The position numbers and the translations under genes were made by a program. Source: CAKZYD01 sp039814715 (GTDB lineage: Bacteria; Pseudomonadota; Alphaproteobacteria; Sphingomonadales; CAKZYD01). From it: DNA of 64,000 nucleotides. This document shows, piece by piece, positions 8,009-16,839 of this stretch (within the stretch, counting starts at the first letter, position 1; the number at the start of each line of letters is the position of its first letter). The stretch is from assembly GCA_039814715.1 (NCBI GenBank), contig JBCCAR010000014.1, positions 1-64,000 of the forward strand, read 5' to 3'. The notes below the pieces were generated by a model. That model ran no database searches. It was not told the DNA's origin and worked only from the letters and a program-made list of their open reading frames with translations.

Positions 8009-8854
8009 TTATGGACGCAAACGGTAGCCGCTTTGGAACAAGCGCCAACACACCACGAAAAGCGCAACATTAATACCCAGCGTCACGAAGGCACCGGTGA
8101 TGACATTCCCGTCCGATACACCGGTCATTCCAAAACGCGCGCCATCGATCATGTAGAAGAATGGATTGAGCTGGCTAATGCTTGACCAGATACCGGGCAA
8201 ACGGTCCATCGAATAAAACGTACCGCTGAGCAAAGACAGCGGCTGGACGACAAAGTTCGTAATCGTGGCCGAATGATCAAACTTTTCAGCCCAAAGCCCC
8301 GTTAAAATACCAAGCATCGAGAGCATCACGGCCGCAGATAATAGGAAGTATAGAAACGCAATGGGATGGTTTGGAATCAGATCAATGCCCGGCCAAAAGC
8401 TGGTTGCAATCCAAACGCCGCCGCCAACCAGTAGACCGCGCGTCACACCGGAAAGCACATAGCCCACCAACAGTTCAAGGTTCGACAAGGGCGGCATCAA
8501 CACATCTTGAATGGTGCCTTGCACTTTGCCAATCAAGATGGACGAGGACGTATTGGCAAAGGCATTTTGGATGACGGCCATTGCGATCAATCCTGGCGTT
8601 AAAAACACCGCAAAGGGCAAACCCAGGATCACCCGCCCTTCCCGGCCGAGAGCAACAATGAATATCACAAGAAACAAAAGTGTTGTGATCGCAGGGGCAG
8701 CGACGGTCTGCGTAAAGACTTTTAAAAAGCGGCGCACCTCTCTGGCGTAGAATGTCCACAGGCCCAGCCAATTGACATTGCCGATGCGCCGGCTGCGATA
8801 TTCAAGTTGGCTCACGGTCACATCTCTTTCTATTGGGGTGCTGCAGGAGGACAT
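8009..8854 (-). CDS. ABC-2 type transporter permease
   Basis: Membrane subunit of an ABC exporter of the YadH/NodJ type, 281 aa. Six hydrophobic segments are visible after a basic N-terminal stretch with FYAREVRRFLKVF. The segment FANTSSSI-IGKVQGTIQDVL-PPLS in the second loop is typical of ABC-2 permeases. No ATPase subunit is adjacent on either side, so the partner must be encoded elsewhere or was lost. The substrate is unknown. It is divergent from gcrA. The start could also be an internal ATG, but none has a clearly better ribosome site. Confidence 0.82.
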   Translation of the reverse strand: MSSCSTPIERDVTVSQLEYRSRRIGNVNWLGLWTFYAREVRRFLKVFTQTVAAPAITTLLFLVIFIVALGREGRVILGLPFAVFLTPGLIAMAVIQNAFANTSSSILIGKVQGTIQDVLMPPLSNLELLVGYVLSGVTRGLLVGGGVWIATSFWPGIDLIPNHPIAFLYFLLSAAVMLSMLGILTGLWAEKFDHSATITNFVVQPLSLLSGTFYSMDRLPGIWSSISQLNPFFYMIDGARFGMTGVSDGNVITGAFVTLGINVALFVVCWRLFQSGYRLRP

Positions 8855-8888
8855 AACGCTTGCTGCTATAGAGGAAAAGGCAAAAACC

Positions 8889-8920
8889 GAGTCACTACCC
8901 TTTGCCCTCTTAGCAAAGGG
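8889..8920. promoter_or_regulatory. GANTC site and hairpin upstream of gcrA
   Basis: GAGTC at 8889-8893 matches GANTC, the CcrM methylation site through which GcrA acts in Caulobacter. Next to it CCCTTTGC (8898-8905) and GCAAAGGG (8913-8920) form an 8-bp inverted repeat. Both lie in the 107-bp divergent region between the permease and gcrA. A role in cell-cycle control of gcrA is inferred. Confidence 0.45.
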
Positions 8921-8961
8921 CGCCTATATAAAAGGGTAAGCAAAGAAGTGAGAACAATAAA

Positions 8962-9369
8962 ATGTCTTGGACGGAAGAGCGAATTGAAGCGCTGCGCAAA
9001 CATTGGGATGATGGGCTGAGCGCCAGCCAGATTGCAGAAAAGCTGGGAGAAGGGGTGACGCGTAATGCGGTGATCGGCAAAGCGCACCGTTTGGGCTTAA
9101 AATCGCGCCCATCACCTGTAAAGAGTGAACCCGCGCAGCCCAAGAGCAAGCCCAAGGCTGCAGCAAAAACCAATAGTAAAGTCTCGCTTCTCGATTTGAC
9201 AGAGCGGATTTGCAAGTGGCCCATCGGCCACCCGACGGATGATGATTTTCACTTCTGCGGCAAGCCCAGCAAACCGGGCTTCCCCTATTGCGACGAACAT
9301 TGCGAAGTGGCCTATCAAGCGCAAGCGCCGCGGCGCGAGCGCCCACGCCCGCCCATGTTTGCGCGTTAA
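8962..9369 (+). CDS. gcrA: GcrA cell-cycle regulator
   Basis: Alphaproteobacterial transcription factor that works with sigma-70 RNA polymerase at methylated GANTC promoters. The N-terminal helix-turn-helix (residues 2-28, SWTEERIEALRKHWDDGLSA onward) is followed by the NAVIGKAHRLGL segment. A Lys/Pro/Ala-rich linker covers about 50-75. The sigma-interacting C-terminal domain includes CKWPIG and FCGKPS--G-PYC--H, with the conserved cysteines and histidine. At 135 aa it is shorter than the Caulobacter protein (about 173), mainly in the linker. Confidence 0.95.
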   Translation: MSWTEERIEALRKHWDDGLSASQIAEKLGEGVTRNAVIGKAHRLGLKSRPSPVKSEPAQPKSKPKAAAKTNSKVSLLDLTERICKWPIGHPTDDDFHFCGKPSKPGFPYCDEHCEVAYQAQAPRRERPRPPMFAR

Positions 9370-9381
9370 AGAGAGACGCTA

Positions 9382-9406
9382 CCCCTCAAAGCAGAGATTT
9401 GAGGGG
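9382..9406. terminator. Inverted repeat between convergent genes
   Basis: CCCCTCAAA (9382-9390) and TTTGAGGGG (9398-9406) form a perfect 9-bp stem with a 7-base loop, just after gcrA and overlapping the end of the convergent flavoprotein gene. Neither side has a long T run, so a bidirectional terminator is plausible but not certain. Confidence 0.45.
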
Positions 9407-10612
9407 TGTCTCGCTGTCTGCTAAAGCGTCTACCGGAACAGAAATGGCGGCCGCGACCAGTTTGCGGCCTTGAACATAATCCTTCATCGAATTGACGCAA
9501 TCAAGCGCGGCCACAATGCCGTTCTTTAGGTATACGACTGTGAAACTGCCGCTATCAGGATCGCCGCGCAGCACGGTGTCATCGTAGCCCGTTGAGAGAC
9601 CGACCGTTTGGAGTTTCAAGTCAAATTGATCTGACCAGAACCACGGCACGGCGTCATACACCAAGTCTTGCCCCGCGATGATTTTGGCAACCATCGTTGC
9701 TTGATCATTGGCATTTTGAACTGACTCAAGGCGAATACGCGCGCCGCCCGCAAATTTGTTTTCATGCGCCGCGCAGTCGCCAATCGCAAAAACATCTGGC
9801 AAGGTGGTGCGGCATTGGCTGTCGACGTCGACGCCGTTGCCGCCCGCAGCGCCAGCATTCAGCAAAGGCTCAACAGCAGGAATGATGCCAATCCCAACGA
9901 TCACGGCATCTGCTGAAATTGTGGAGCCATCGGCCATACGCACGCCGACAGCTTTGCCGTTGTCGACCATAATGCCTTCCAGCGCGGTATTGGTGCGCAA
10001 ATCAACGCCTTTGCTGCGATGATAGGCCTCATAAAAACGGGAGATGTCAGCGCCAGCGACACGGGCGAGAACCCGCTCCATCGCTTCCAGCAAGATCACC
10101 TTTTTGCCAAGCTTGCGCAGGACCGCAGCCGCTTCCAGGCCAATATAGCCGCCGCCAACGATGAGTACGGTTTCAATCTCAGGCAAATTGGCTTGCAGAG
10201 CATCCACGTCTGCGCGGTTGCGGACAACATACAAGCCTTCGTCCGCATCGGCTCCGGGGCAGCTTAGCTGCCGCGGGCTGCCGCCGGTGGCCCAGATGAG
10301 CTGGCCATAACCATGCTGGATGCCATCTTCAAGCGTGACGGTATGGGCTCCAGGATCAACGCTGACAACGCGCGCGCCGAGCCTCAAATCAATGTCTTTG
10401 CCAGCCCAAAAAGCCTCTGGCCGCAGCAAGATACGCTCAAACGGCTTATCGCCCGCCAGATACTCTTTTGATAGCGGTGGGCGTTCATAAGGCGGGAAAG
10501 TTTCATCCCCCAACATTGTGATGGAGCCTTCAAATTTTGCTTGGCGCAGCGCCACGGCGGCCTGGGCGCCCGCATGCCCTGCTCCCACAATCACAATATC
10601 AGAATGATCCAT
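9386..10612 (-). CDS. Ferredoxin/rubredoxin reductase-type FAD oxidoreductase
   Basis: NAD(P)H-dependent flavoprotein of the putidaredoxin/rubredoxin reductase group, 408 aa. The FAD-binding GAGHAG motif is near the N-terminus, followed by YERPPLSKEYL. The second dinucleotide fold GGGYIGLEAAA is near residues 152-162, and the second FAD motif (DVFAIGDCA) is near 270. There is no redox-active CxxC, so electrons probably pass to a [2Fe-2S] ferredoxin. No ferredoxin or P450 gene is adjacent. The ATG at 10612 is preferred because GGAGAG lies just upstream; the ORF is open for 24 further codons. Confidence 0.85.
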   Translation of the reverse strand: MDHSDIVIVGAGHAGAQAAVALRQAKFEGSITMLGDETFPPYERPPLSKEYLAGDKPFERILLRPEAFWAGKDIDLRLGARVVSVDPGAHTVTLEDGIQHGYGQLIWATGGSPRQLSCPGADADEGLYVVRNRADVDALQANLPEIETVLIVGGGYIGLEAAAVLRKLGKKVILLEAMERVLARVAGADISRFYEAYHRSKGVDLRTNTALEGIMVDNGKAVGVRMADGSTISADAVIVGIGIIPAVEPLLNAGAAGGNGVDVDSQCRTTLPDVFAIGDCAAHENKFAGGARIRLESVQNANDQATMVAKIIAGQDLVYDAVPWFWSDQFDLKLQTVGLSTGYDDTVLRGDPDSGSFTVVYLKNGIVAALDCVNSMKDYVQGRKLVAAAISVPVDALADSETPLKSLL

Positions 10613-10775
10613 CCAGCTCTCTCCATTTTCAAAAGCAACATTGTCTGCTGAGCAGCCAGTACTAAACTTTCCAGCGATTTGCAAAGCAATGGAGATGGAC
10701 CATATCTCAGGCCAACGCTAGCCGCTAAGCTGCGGCGATTATCTCAAAAGTGCGGGCAAAGGGCTGCGCGCTGGC

Positions 10776-11408
10776 TCAATAAAAGACGCAAACAGCCTTG
10801 CGGCCGGCATAGGTGTCATCTTTCAGCGCTTTGAGGCAAAAATCAGCCACATCCGCGCGGCCAATGGAGATTTTCTTGGGCTGCGCAGCACCGCCATCCA
10901 CAACCTGATATTGGCCTGTGTGCGGCGCGTCGGTCAGGCCGCCTGGACGCACAATGGTCCAATCTAAAGAACTGGCCTCAATGACCGCTTCTTGGCGCTC
11001 ACGGTCCTTCCAAATATGGCGCGCAACCCACCCAATCACGACATATTTAAACATCGGCGATTTCAGCGGTTTATAACTATCGCCAACACCAATGGTCGTG
11101 ACAACGACGAGCCGCTTTGGGCCCGTCTCTTCCATCGCTGTAACGAACACTTTGGCCGCGTCAGAGACTTCGGTATTGGGTTTGCGATTGAAGTTACCAA
11201 GGGTAGAGATCACGGCGTCAGCGCCGTTGATCACCGCAGATACCGCGTGCCCGTCGCGCGCATCGCCTTGGGTGATGGTCAGCCCGTCCTGGCTTGAGAG
11301 TTTAGAGACATCTCGCACCAAGGCTGAGACCTGATGCCCCGCGCTCAATGCCTGCTCAATAATCGACTTGCCTGTCCCGCCGGTCGCGCCAAGCAAAGCG
11401 ATCTTCAT
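10776..11408 (-). CDS. NAD(P)-binding NmrA/SDR-like protein
   Basis: Rossmann-fold protein of 210 aa of the atypical short-chain dehydrogenase type. The dinucleotide motif GATGGTG is at residues 7-13, NGADAVISTLGNF lies near 65-78, and LDWTIVRPGGLTD (about 149-161) is characteristic. The SDR catalytic Tyr-x-x-x-Lys is not evident. It is the last gene of a three-gene operon with overlaps of 4 bases (97-aa protein, methyltransferase). Substrate unknown. Confidence 0.78.
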   Translation of the reverse strand: MKIALLGATGGTGKSIIEQALSAGHQVSALVRDVSKLSSQDGLTITQGDARDGHAVSAVINGADAVISTLGNFNRKPNTEVSDAAKVFVTAMEETGPKRLVVVTTIGVGDSYKPLKSPMFKYVVIGWVARHIWKDRERQEAVIEASSLDWTIVRPGGLTDAPHTGQYQVVDGGAAQPKKISIGRADVADFCLKALKDDTYAGRKAVCVFY

Positions 11409-11698
11409 GGCCGCTGCCCTGCCAGCGCATGCATCACTGCATTGGTGATTTTGGCGCCCGAGGCATCAAGCTGCGCCTGCACATCTGCGTCTGGCTCAAC
11501 CCCATCAATCTCAGCAGCGACATCAATCCCGTGTTTCACAAGCGCCGCTTCCAACAGCTTCACCCGGTCATTGACGACCACTAACTCACGCGTCAGGGTG
11601 ATAAGTGCTAAGCCGATATCATCTAGCTGATCAACCCCCAGGATTTGACGCTTTGGGTGGTTATAGTCCGTTGGCGTTTGTGGTTTTTCCAGCTTCAT
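11405..11698 (-). CDS. Hypothetical protein between methyltransferase and NmrA-like genes
   Basis: 97 aa, acidic, and I do not recognise the family. It overlaps both neighbours by 4 bases (ATGA-type junctions), which strongly suggests translational coupling. The middle (about 25-60) is heptad-like and predicted helical (LALITLTRELVVVNDRVKLLEAAL), so it may dimerise. No signal peptide or membrane segment. Its sandwiched position suggests a job linked to the methyltransferase. Confidence 0.7.
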   Translation of the reverse strand: MKLEKPQTPTDYNHPKRQILGVDQLDDIGLALITLTRELVVVNDRVKLLEAALVKHGIDVAAEIDGVEPDADVQAQLDASGAKITNAVMHALAGQRP

Positions 11699-12747
11699 GC
11701 GGGTTTACGCCCCATCACGATGTAAGGATAATTCATCGGCTGTTCGCCCCACGCTTTCACAGCGGTGAAGCCTGCTTCCTCAGCCACGGCGCCAAGGTCG
11801 AGCGATGCCGATTCGCGCCACCAGGGCTCCCCGCCCATCGCTGCACTAAAGTCGGCTTGCCACTGCGCCATCTTGTCCAGATCGGCATAGCGCGTCACAT
11901 CGCTCATGATCATGTCGCCGCCAGGCTTGCAGACACGAAAAGCCTCTTTAAAGACGGCGCGGACAATCGCGGCAGGCAGTTCATGCAGCAAAATGAAAGA
12001 GGTCACCAAGTCAAAGCGATCGGCATCAAAGCCAGTGGCTTCAGCAGGGCGTTGATAGAGTTTCCAATTCCAGCCATTGGCGTTTGCAATACGCGCAGAA
12101 TGCTCAATGGTGCTGCGGCTCAGTTCAACGCCAGTAATCTCTGCGTCCGGGTACGTTTCCTGCAGCGCGTGCGTGTAATGGCCGGTGGAGGAGCCCATCT
12201 CGAGAATAGAAGCATAGTGCTCACGCGGCGCAAGACCGGCCACAAAGCGGCGCTGCTTAAAAATACCGCCAGGAAACAGACGGTCGACCATACGCTTGTG
12301 GATAATCTCGCCATGCACGAGGCCCGCGTAATCATGCGAATCCCAGCCGCCCGCTGTGCGGTGAAAATCCACGCCGTCCCAATAGTCCGGCGCTTTAAAG
12401 TCGGGATCGAGATGAACTTCAGCAGGGCCATTATGCAACCGCTTGAGGTCTTCTTCGACACTCTCTTTCACGTTTTCAAACGCGGTGTCACACACATCCG
12501 CCATATTGCGCGCGTGCCACTCACCAATCAGCTGCTTGGCGCGAAACGCCCTTGAATCGCTCAGCGTTTCAAGCATCACATCCGTGCGTGCATCCAGATC
12601 ATCGGGCAACGCCTCAGCTTGAACCCCTTTGGCAGCGATATCAGCCTCAATCGCCCCCTTCAAAGGAAATGTAGATTTGCCAAGGGCGCCCATAAAATCA
12701 ATGGCGGCGCGGTCACGCTGCTTTAGCGGCGGCAGGGAAAAGCTCAT
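11695..12747 (-). CDS. Class I SAM-dependent methyltransferase
   Basis: 350 aa. Residues 1-150 form an all-helical N-terminal extension. A Rossmann methyltransferase domain follows: motif I ILEMGSSTGHYT near 167-178, an acidic residue closing beta-2 (ITGVELS, about 189-195), and motif post-I/II FDLVTSFILLHEL with KPGGDMIMSD near 257. It is of the UbiE/Methyltransf_25 type. It is first of three overlapping genes. The substrate cannot be told; the long N-terminal domain suggests a specialised small-molecule or lipid acceptor. Confidence 0.82.
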   Translation of the reverse strand: MSFSLPPLKQRDRAAIDFMGALGKSTFPLKGAIEADIAAKGVQAEALPDDLDARTDVMLETLSDSRAFRAKQLIGEWHARNMADVCDTAFENVKESVEEDLKRLHNGPAEVHLDPDFKAPDYWDGVDFHRTAGGWDSHDYAGLVHGEIIHKRMVDRLFPGGIFKQRRFVAGLAPREHYASILEMGSSTGHYTHALQETYPDAEITGVELSRSTIEHSARIANANGWNWKLYQRPAEATGFDADRFDLVTSFILLHELPAAIVRAVFKEAFRVCKPGGDMIMSDVTRYADLDKMAQWQADFSAAMGGEPWWRESASLDLGAVAEEAGFTAVKAWGEQPMNYPYIVMGRKPA

Positions 12748-12782
12748 CTCAGTCTCCTCAAGAACATCCCTTAATATAAGAA

Positions 12783-12808
12783 CGGGCGACTGTGGTTACA
12801 GCCGCCCG
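12783..12808 (-). terminator. Probable terminator of the TonB receptor gene
   Basis: An 11-bp stem with one mismatch (CGGGCGACTGT/ACAGCCGCCCG) and a GGTT loop lies 40 bases after the receptor stop. On the minus strand it is followed by TTCTTATATT, a moderate U-rich tract. It separates the receptor from the methyltransferase operon. Confidence 0.6.
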
Positions 12809-12847
12809 CCCAATTTTCGTCCACTGCGTGGATAGTTTTAGTAGGGT

Positions 12848-15325
12848 TTAGAAGCTCGCGGTGAAACGAATGCCCCACTCATCGCCGCGTGGTACGGTAC
12901 CAAATACCCGTCGATCCGACTGGGTAAAGAACGATGTAAAGGTAGTGCCTCCATTCGTACCAAACCGGCGGTTGTCAAAGATGTTGTTACCAAAAACTTC
13001 GACAGAAAGGTTTTCCGTTATGTTTGCACCAGCCCTTATGTTCACGCGAAATGCGCCGTCAACTTTATTATACTCAAAATTGTCCACAAAGAAGGAACCT
13101 GTGTAGATCACATCAGTACGGAAAAACGATTCCACGCCGGTTAGGTCATCCAATACAAAATCAGCAGCAAAATTCGCTTCATGTGCTGGAATGTAGCGGA
13201 TCGAGTTCCCAGAGGCGTCGAAGGCAGTAGTCGATGAGATTAGACCGGGCGCCAGAACGCCTGCGCCAACAGAACCGGTCGAAACAAAGTCGGTGAAAGA
13301 CGCATCAACGTAGTTATAGCCACCTTGCAGGAGGAGCCAGTCTAAAGGTTGGTAGCGTGCTTCGATTTCAACGCCGTAATACTCAGAGTCGCCAGGCAAG
13401 GAAACGGATACGAACGTTGGCGACAGTACAAAGAATGCCTGATCGGTCCAATCCATGTAATACGCTGCAACAGAGTATTGGAAGGAATCTGTGACTTGCT
13501 GTTTTGCACCAACTTCAAAGGCATTTAGTTTTTGTGTCGGCGTAAAAAATCCAATAGTTTCCGGATTCAAGCCGGAATCAGGAACTGCGCCAGCGAATGT
13601 TGTCGCGTTCGTTGGTGTACCTTGAAGGAAACTTTGTGAAAAGCTGGCGTAGACATTAAGGTCAAGCCCGTCCGGCTGATAGCTCAAGATAGCACGCGGC
13701 ATAAACTTTGCAAAATCCTGAGACTGTGGAACAAAAGTTGACGTCGCCTGCGTCCCAGATACGTCGTCAAATGGCAAATCTAAAGTGTCCCATTGGAAAC
13801 GCCCTTCCAAAGAAAGCGTCAGCTCCTCCGTGAGGTCAAAATCTAAGGAACCGAATAGACCAATCACCTCTGAAGACACAACGGTTACGAAACCGGGAGG
13901 TGCGAAACCACGGTCGTAAGCAATTTGGTCATCACTAAAATAGTTTACACCAATCATGTACCGAAGACGACCGTCTTGATTTGACGTGAAACGCAGTTCC
14001 GCGGAAAAATCATCCTGTTCACGAACGAAGCCACGGTAGCTTATCTGTGACGTAACAGCACCAGTGAAGAAACTTGTTGCCGGACGCCCATAGTTGTTGT
14101 CGAAAATACCCCAGTTTTTATTGGCACCAAACGAAACGAAGCCCGCAATAGTATGGCCCGCATCAAGTACATGCTCGCCAGACAAATTGACACGCCACGT
14201 CTTATACGTATTGCCCAAACCAGCCGGAGCATCAACAAAGCTGTCGCCAAATTCGGTAGGTAATGATTGCACGTAGTCAAAAGAGCTTCCATCACCCGCG
14301 TTTGCAATCAATGCACCCTCTGGTGGCACGCCTCCGAAAGCAGGATTAAAAGTTGTTATGGATGGATCATCCCAATCTGGAATAGAGCCGCAAAACGTGT
14401 TGCCTGTGTTCTGAGACAAATCCGTTGTGAAAGAACCACGAGCTTCGCCCGTCACAACGTCCCGTAGGTTCCCAGAGAACTGTAAGTCGCAGTCGCCAGG
14501 CGCAACGGTACCATTTATTGACGACAGCGCAGAGGTGTCCTCCGAGTCAACGAAAAACCCCGTCAGCTTGAAAGATGTATTTTCGCTAACATCGAATTTT
14601 AAAGTTCCCAGGATTGCGTGTGTGACTTCCTCGCCTAGTGCTGAACCATCCTGAAAATCAACTATGCCAGGGCGCTTTTCTGTAGAAACGGCAACACGCG
14701 CGCCAAGCTTATCGGTTATTGGGCCACTGACAATACCATTAAAGTTATAGCCCGCTTGAACGTCCGTAGTCGACGCTTGAGCTCGGAGCCTAACTTCCAA
14801 TTCATCACTTGGCTCAGCCGGCAAAAAGTTTACCGCACCTGCAAATGTATTCCGACCGAAAAAGGCTGTTTGTGGGCCTTTGATGATTTCTGTCTGCTGA
14901 AGATCAATCAGCGGAACAACGCCAATCCCCTGCGGCACATATGCGCCATCCCAAAACAGAGCGCCCGCATCAGAGGCGCCGCCCAGGCCGATTTGGACAC
15001 CGATACCGCGAAAACGAATGGAGGGGTTTGCGCGGCCACTCTGACCACCTGTACCAATAGGTTCAAATTTGAAACCAGTTACAAAATCAGACAGCTCGGC
15101 GCTGGCCTGAATGCCGCGGTTGTCCAAATCGTCCTGGCTGAACGCCTTTACCGACAGTGGCACCTCAATTTGCGTTTCCTGGCGTTTCCGCGCGGTCACG
15201 TAAATAATGTCAAGATCGGAATCGTCGATGCCCTCCTGAGCAGCTGCGCTGAGCGGCTGCGTGAGCATGGCCAGCGCTAGAGCGGTCGCTCCGGCAGTCG
15301 CTTTCAAATGTGTTCTTTGTATCAT
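12848..15325 (-). CDS. TonB-dependent outer-membrane receptor
   Basis: 825 aa with a signal peptide (about 1-29, cleavage after SAAAQ), a plug domain starting near DIIYVTARKRQE (the likely TonB box region) with KGPQTAFFGRNTFAGAVNF near 125-147, and a long beta-barrel ending in aromatic Phe as usual for outer-membrane proteins. The class resembles sphingomonad/caulobacter receptors for carbohydrates, aromatics or siderophores; the ligand is not evident. Two MFS transporters and an NTF2-like protein upstream on the same strand suggest import of an organic compound rather than iron. Confidence 0.9.
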   Translation of the reverse strand: MIQRTHLKATAGATALALAMLTQPLSAAAQEGIDDSDLDIIYVTARKRQETQIEVPLSVKAFSQDDLDNRGIQASAELSDFVTGFKFEPIGTGGQSGRANPSIRFRGIGVQIGLGGASDAGALFWDGAYVPQGIGVVPLIDLQQTEIIKGPQTAFFGRNTFAGAVNFLPAEPSDELEVRLRAQASTTDVQAGYNFNGIVSGPITDKLGARVAVSTEKRPGIVDFQDGSALGEEVTHAILGTLKFDVSENTSFKLTGFFVDSEDTSALSSINGTVAPGDCDLQFSGNLRDVVTGEARGSFTTDLSQNTGNTFCGSIPDWDDPSITTFNPAFGGVPPEGALIANAGDGSSFDYVQSLPTEFGDSFVDAPAGLGNTYKTWRVNLSGEHVLDAGHTIAGFVSFGANKNWGIFDNNYGRPATSFFTGAVTSQISYRGFVREQDDFSAELRFTSNQDGRLRYMIGVNYFSDDQIAYDRGFAPPGFVTVVSSEVIGLFGSLDFDLTEELTLSLEGRFQWDTLDLPFDDVSGTQATSTFVPQSQDFAKFMPRAILSYQPDGLDLNVYASFSQSFLQGTPTNATTFAGAVPDSGLNPETIGFFTPTQKLNAFEVGAKQQVTDSFQYSVAAYYMDWTDQAFFVLSPTFVSVSLPGDSEYYGVEIEARYQPLDWLLLQGGYNYVDASFTDFVSTGSVGAGVLAPGLISSTTAFDASGNSIRYIPAHEANFAADFVLDDLTGVESFFRTDVIYTGSFFVDNFEYNKVDGAFRVNIRAGANITENLSVEVFGNNIFDNRRFGTNGGTTFTSFFTQSDRRVFGTVPRGDEWGIRFTASF

Positions 15326-15527
15326 GGTCTGTTTCCCTTCCCTTAGAACAGTGCCCCGGCTGGTTGACGCCAGCTATCAGTTCATGGCGCTTTTGCGCGT
15401 TTTTTTCGACCCGAGAGTCGCAGTTAACGTGAATCCCCTTCAAGGCGAGGTGGTTTTGCAACATATTGTCGCGCCACACTGGAGCGCGATGATTAGTTTG
15501 TCCACCAGTCGGATAAAGCTTTGTGTT

Positions 15528-16832
15528 TTAGCCATCTTCGGCGAGCAGCTCATTTAGAAATGTTTTAAATTCAGCCACATAGAGCTCGTGACGTTTGCCT
15601 GTTGCAGCGCCTGGAAAGCTGGTGTGAATGCGCCGCACCTGCCCTGACCGGTCTAAAAACAATGTCGTGGGGTAGGCCGTGAGCCCATCCAGGAAAGGGA
15701 GCGCCTTGGCAACGCCCTCTTTGCCAAACACGCCAGCAATTAGCATGTCATAGGTAATGCCGTATCGCTGCTTGAAGCGTTTGGTTTGCCGGGCTGAGCG
15801 TTCAGGATCGTCCGTATATTCAAATTGCAAGCCGATCATCTCCAGCCCGCGGTCTTTGTTGGCTTCATAATAGGGCGCTAAGAACGCCGCTTCATCATGG
15901 CATGTTGGGCACCATGTGCCGCCGATGGAAATAACCACCACCTGATTTTGAAACTTAGCATCACTGAGCGAGACCATAGCGCCATCGGGATCAGGGAAGG
16001 TGAAGTCAATGCGCTCCACGCCATCCTTAAGCTTGGTGAAGCTATTTGGATTTGGCAGCTTGGCGTCTGGATCGCGCTTGGCAGACCACGCAATAGGGGG
16101 AAAGCCATAGCTTTTGGCATGGAACAAGCCCTTTAAGGAGCCATCCTCTTGAATGGCTGCGCGCCAGACGGTGCCTTGTCCGCCATCAAAAGTGGACAGA
16201 TAGAGTTCACCGTCTTTAACTTCGCCCTGCAGCCAGCGATAATCGCCCTGAGAAAACATAACCGTCCCAGTGACGATCGCGCCATCCTGCTCGAAAATGC
16301 CAAGCCCATCACGCGGGGGCGCAGAGCCGAAAGGGTCGGACTGCTTGACGGCCCATGTCCCGGCGATATCAACCGGGTTAGGGTCTTGCTCAGGAAAGTG
16401 CCGCCAGGTCTGGCCATGGGTGGCCACCAAGGGGAAGGCGAGCTTTTTAACCTCACCGAGCCGCCGGGTCAGGGTCACAGAGCCGACCAGCGTGCCATCG
16501 TCTTGAAGCTGCGCCTTAAGCGAGGATTCGTAAGAGGGAAAGCGAATATCGAGCGCGCCGTCCTGAAGTGTCATTTCTTCGGCCTTCATCCGCTCAGGCC
16601 CATTGAGGAAATAGGCTTCAGGCCCTTGCGTGATCTCTAGACTGAAGGGCAGTCCACCACCTGGATGCTCCAGGACCACGCGCCATATGCCTGTCTTTAT
16701 CCCGGCAACGCTAGAGGCCGCGGCTGGCGTATCAGCGGCTGGCGTATCAGCGGCTGGCGTATCAGCGGCTGGCGGCGCAGCGCTATCACAGGCGGCGACA
16801 CTCAAGGACAAAGCCAAAAGAAGAAAGCGCAT
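15528..16832 (-). CDS. Lipoprotein with TlpA-like thioredoxin domain
   Basis: 434 aa. A lipoprotein signal (residues 1-15, lipobox VAAC) is followed by a repeat tract of Pro-Ala-Ala-Asp-Thr units (about 20-35), probably a flexible tether. A beta-rich middle region (about 45-240) matches no family I know. The C-terminal peroxiredoxin/TlpA-like domain has W-C-P-T-C in SIGGTWCPTCHDEAAF. It should act in the periplasm, anchored to a membrane, as a thiol-disulfide reductase. The ATG at 16832 lies 7 bases after the GPH transporter stop with GCGGAG upstream; a longer frame exists but overlaps the transporter by 400 bases. Confidence 0.82.
   Translation of the reverse strand: MRFLLLALSLSVAACDSAAPPAADTPAADTPAADTPAAASSVAGIKTGIWRVVLEHPGGGLPFSLEITQGPEAYFLNGPERMKAEEMTLQDGALDIRFPSYESSLKAQLQDDGTLVGSVTLTRRLGEVKKLAFPLVATHGQTWRHFPEQDPNPVDIAGTWAVKQSDPFGSAPPRDGLGIFEQDGAIVTGTVMFSQGDYRWLQGEVKDGELYLSTFDGGQGTVWRAAIQEDGSLKGLFHAKSYGFPPIAWSAKRDPDAKLPNPNSFTKLKDGVERIDFTFPDPDGAMVSLSDAKFQNQVVVISIGGTWCPTCHDEAAFLAPYYEANKDRGLEMIGLQFEYTDDPERSARQTKRFKQRYGITYDMLIAGVFGKEGVAKALPFLDGLTAYPTTLFLDRSGQVRRIHTSFPGAATGKRHELYVAEFKTFLNELLAEDG
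16721..16774. repeat. 15-bp tandem repeat inside the lipoprotein gene
   Basis: The unit CGGCTGGCGTATCAG occurs at 16721-16735, 16736-16750 and 16751-16765, with a partial copy to 16774. It encodes the repeated Ala-Asp-Thr-Pro-Ala tether after the lipobox. Copies are identical, so this tract may vary in length between strains. Confidence 0.85.
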
Positions 16833-16839
16833 CACGTTT

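Noticed and set aside
11605..12555. A 316-codon plus-strand ORF
   Set aside because: It lies antisense to the clear methyltransferase gene, with no ribosome site or recognisable domain; long shadows like this are common at this base composition.
16721..16774. CRISPR-like repeats
   Set aside because: Units are 15 bp, contiguous, in frame and encode a protein linker; there are no spacers or cas genes.
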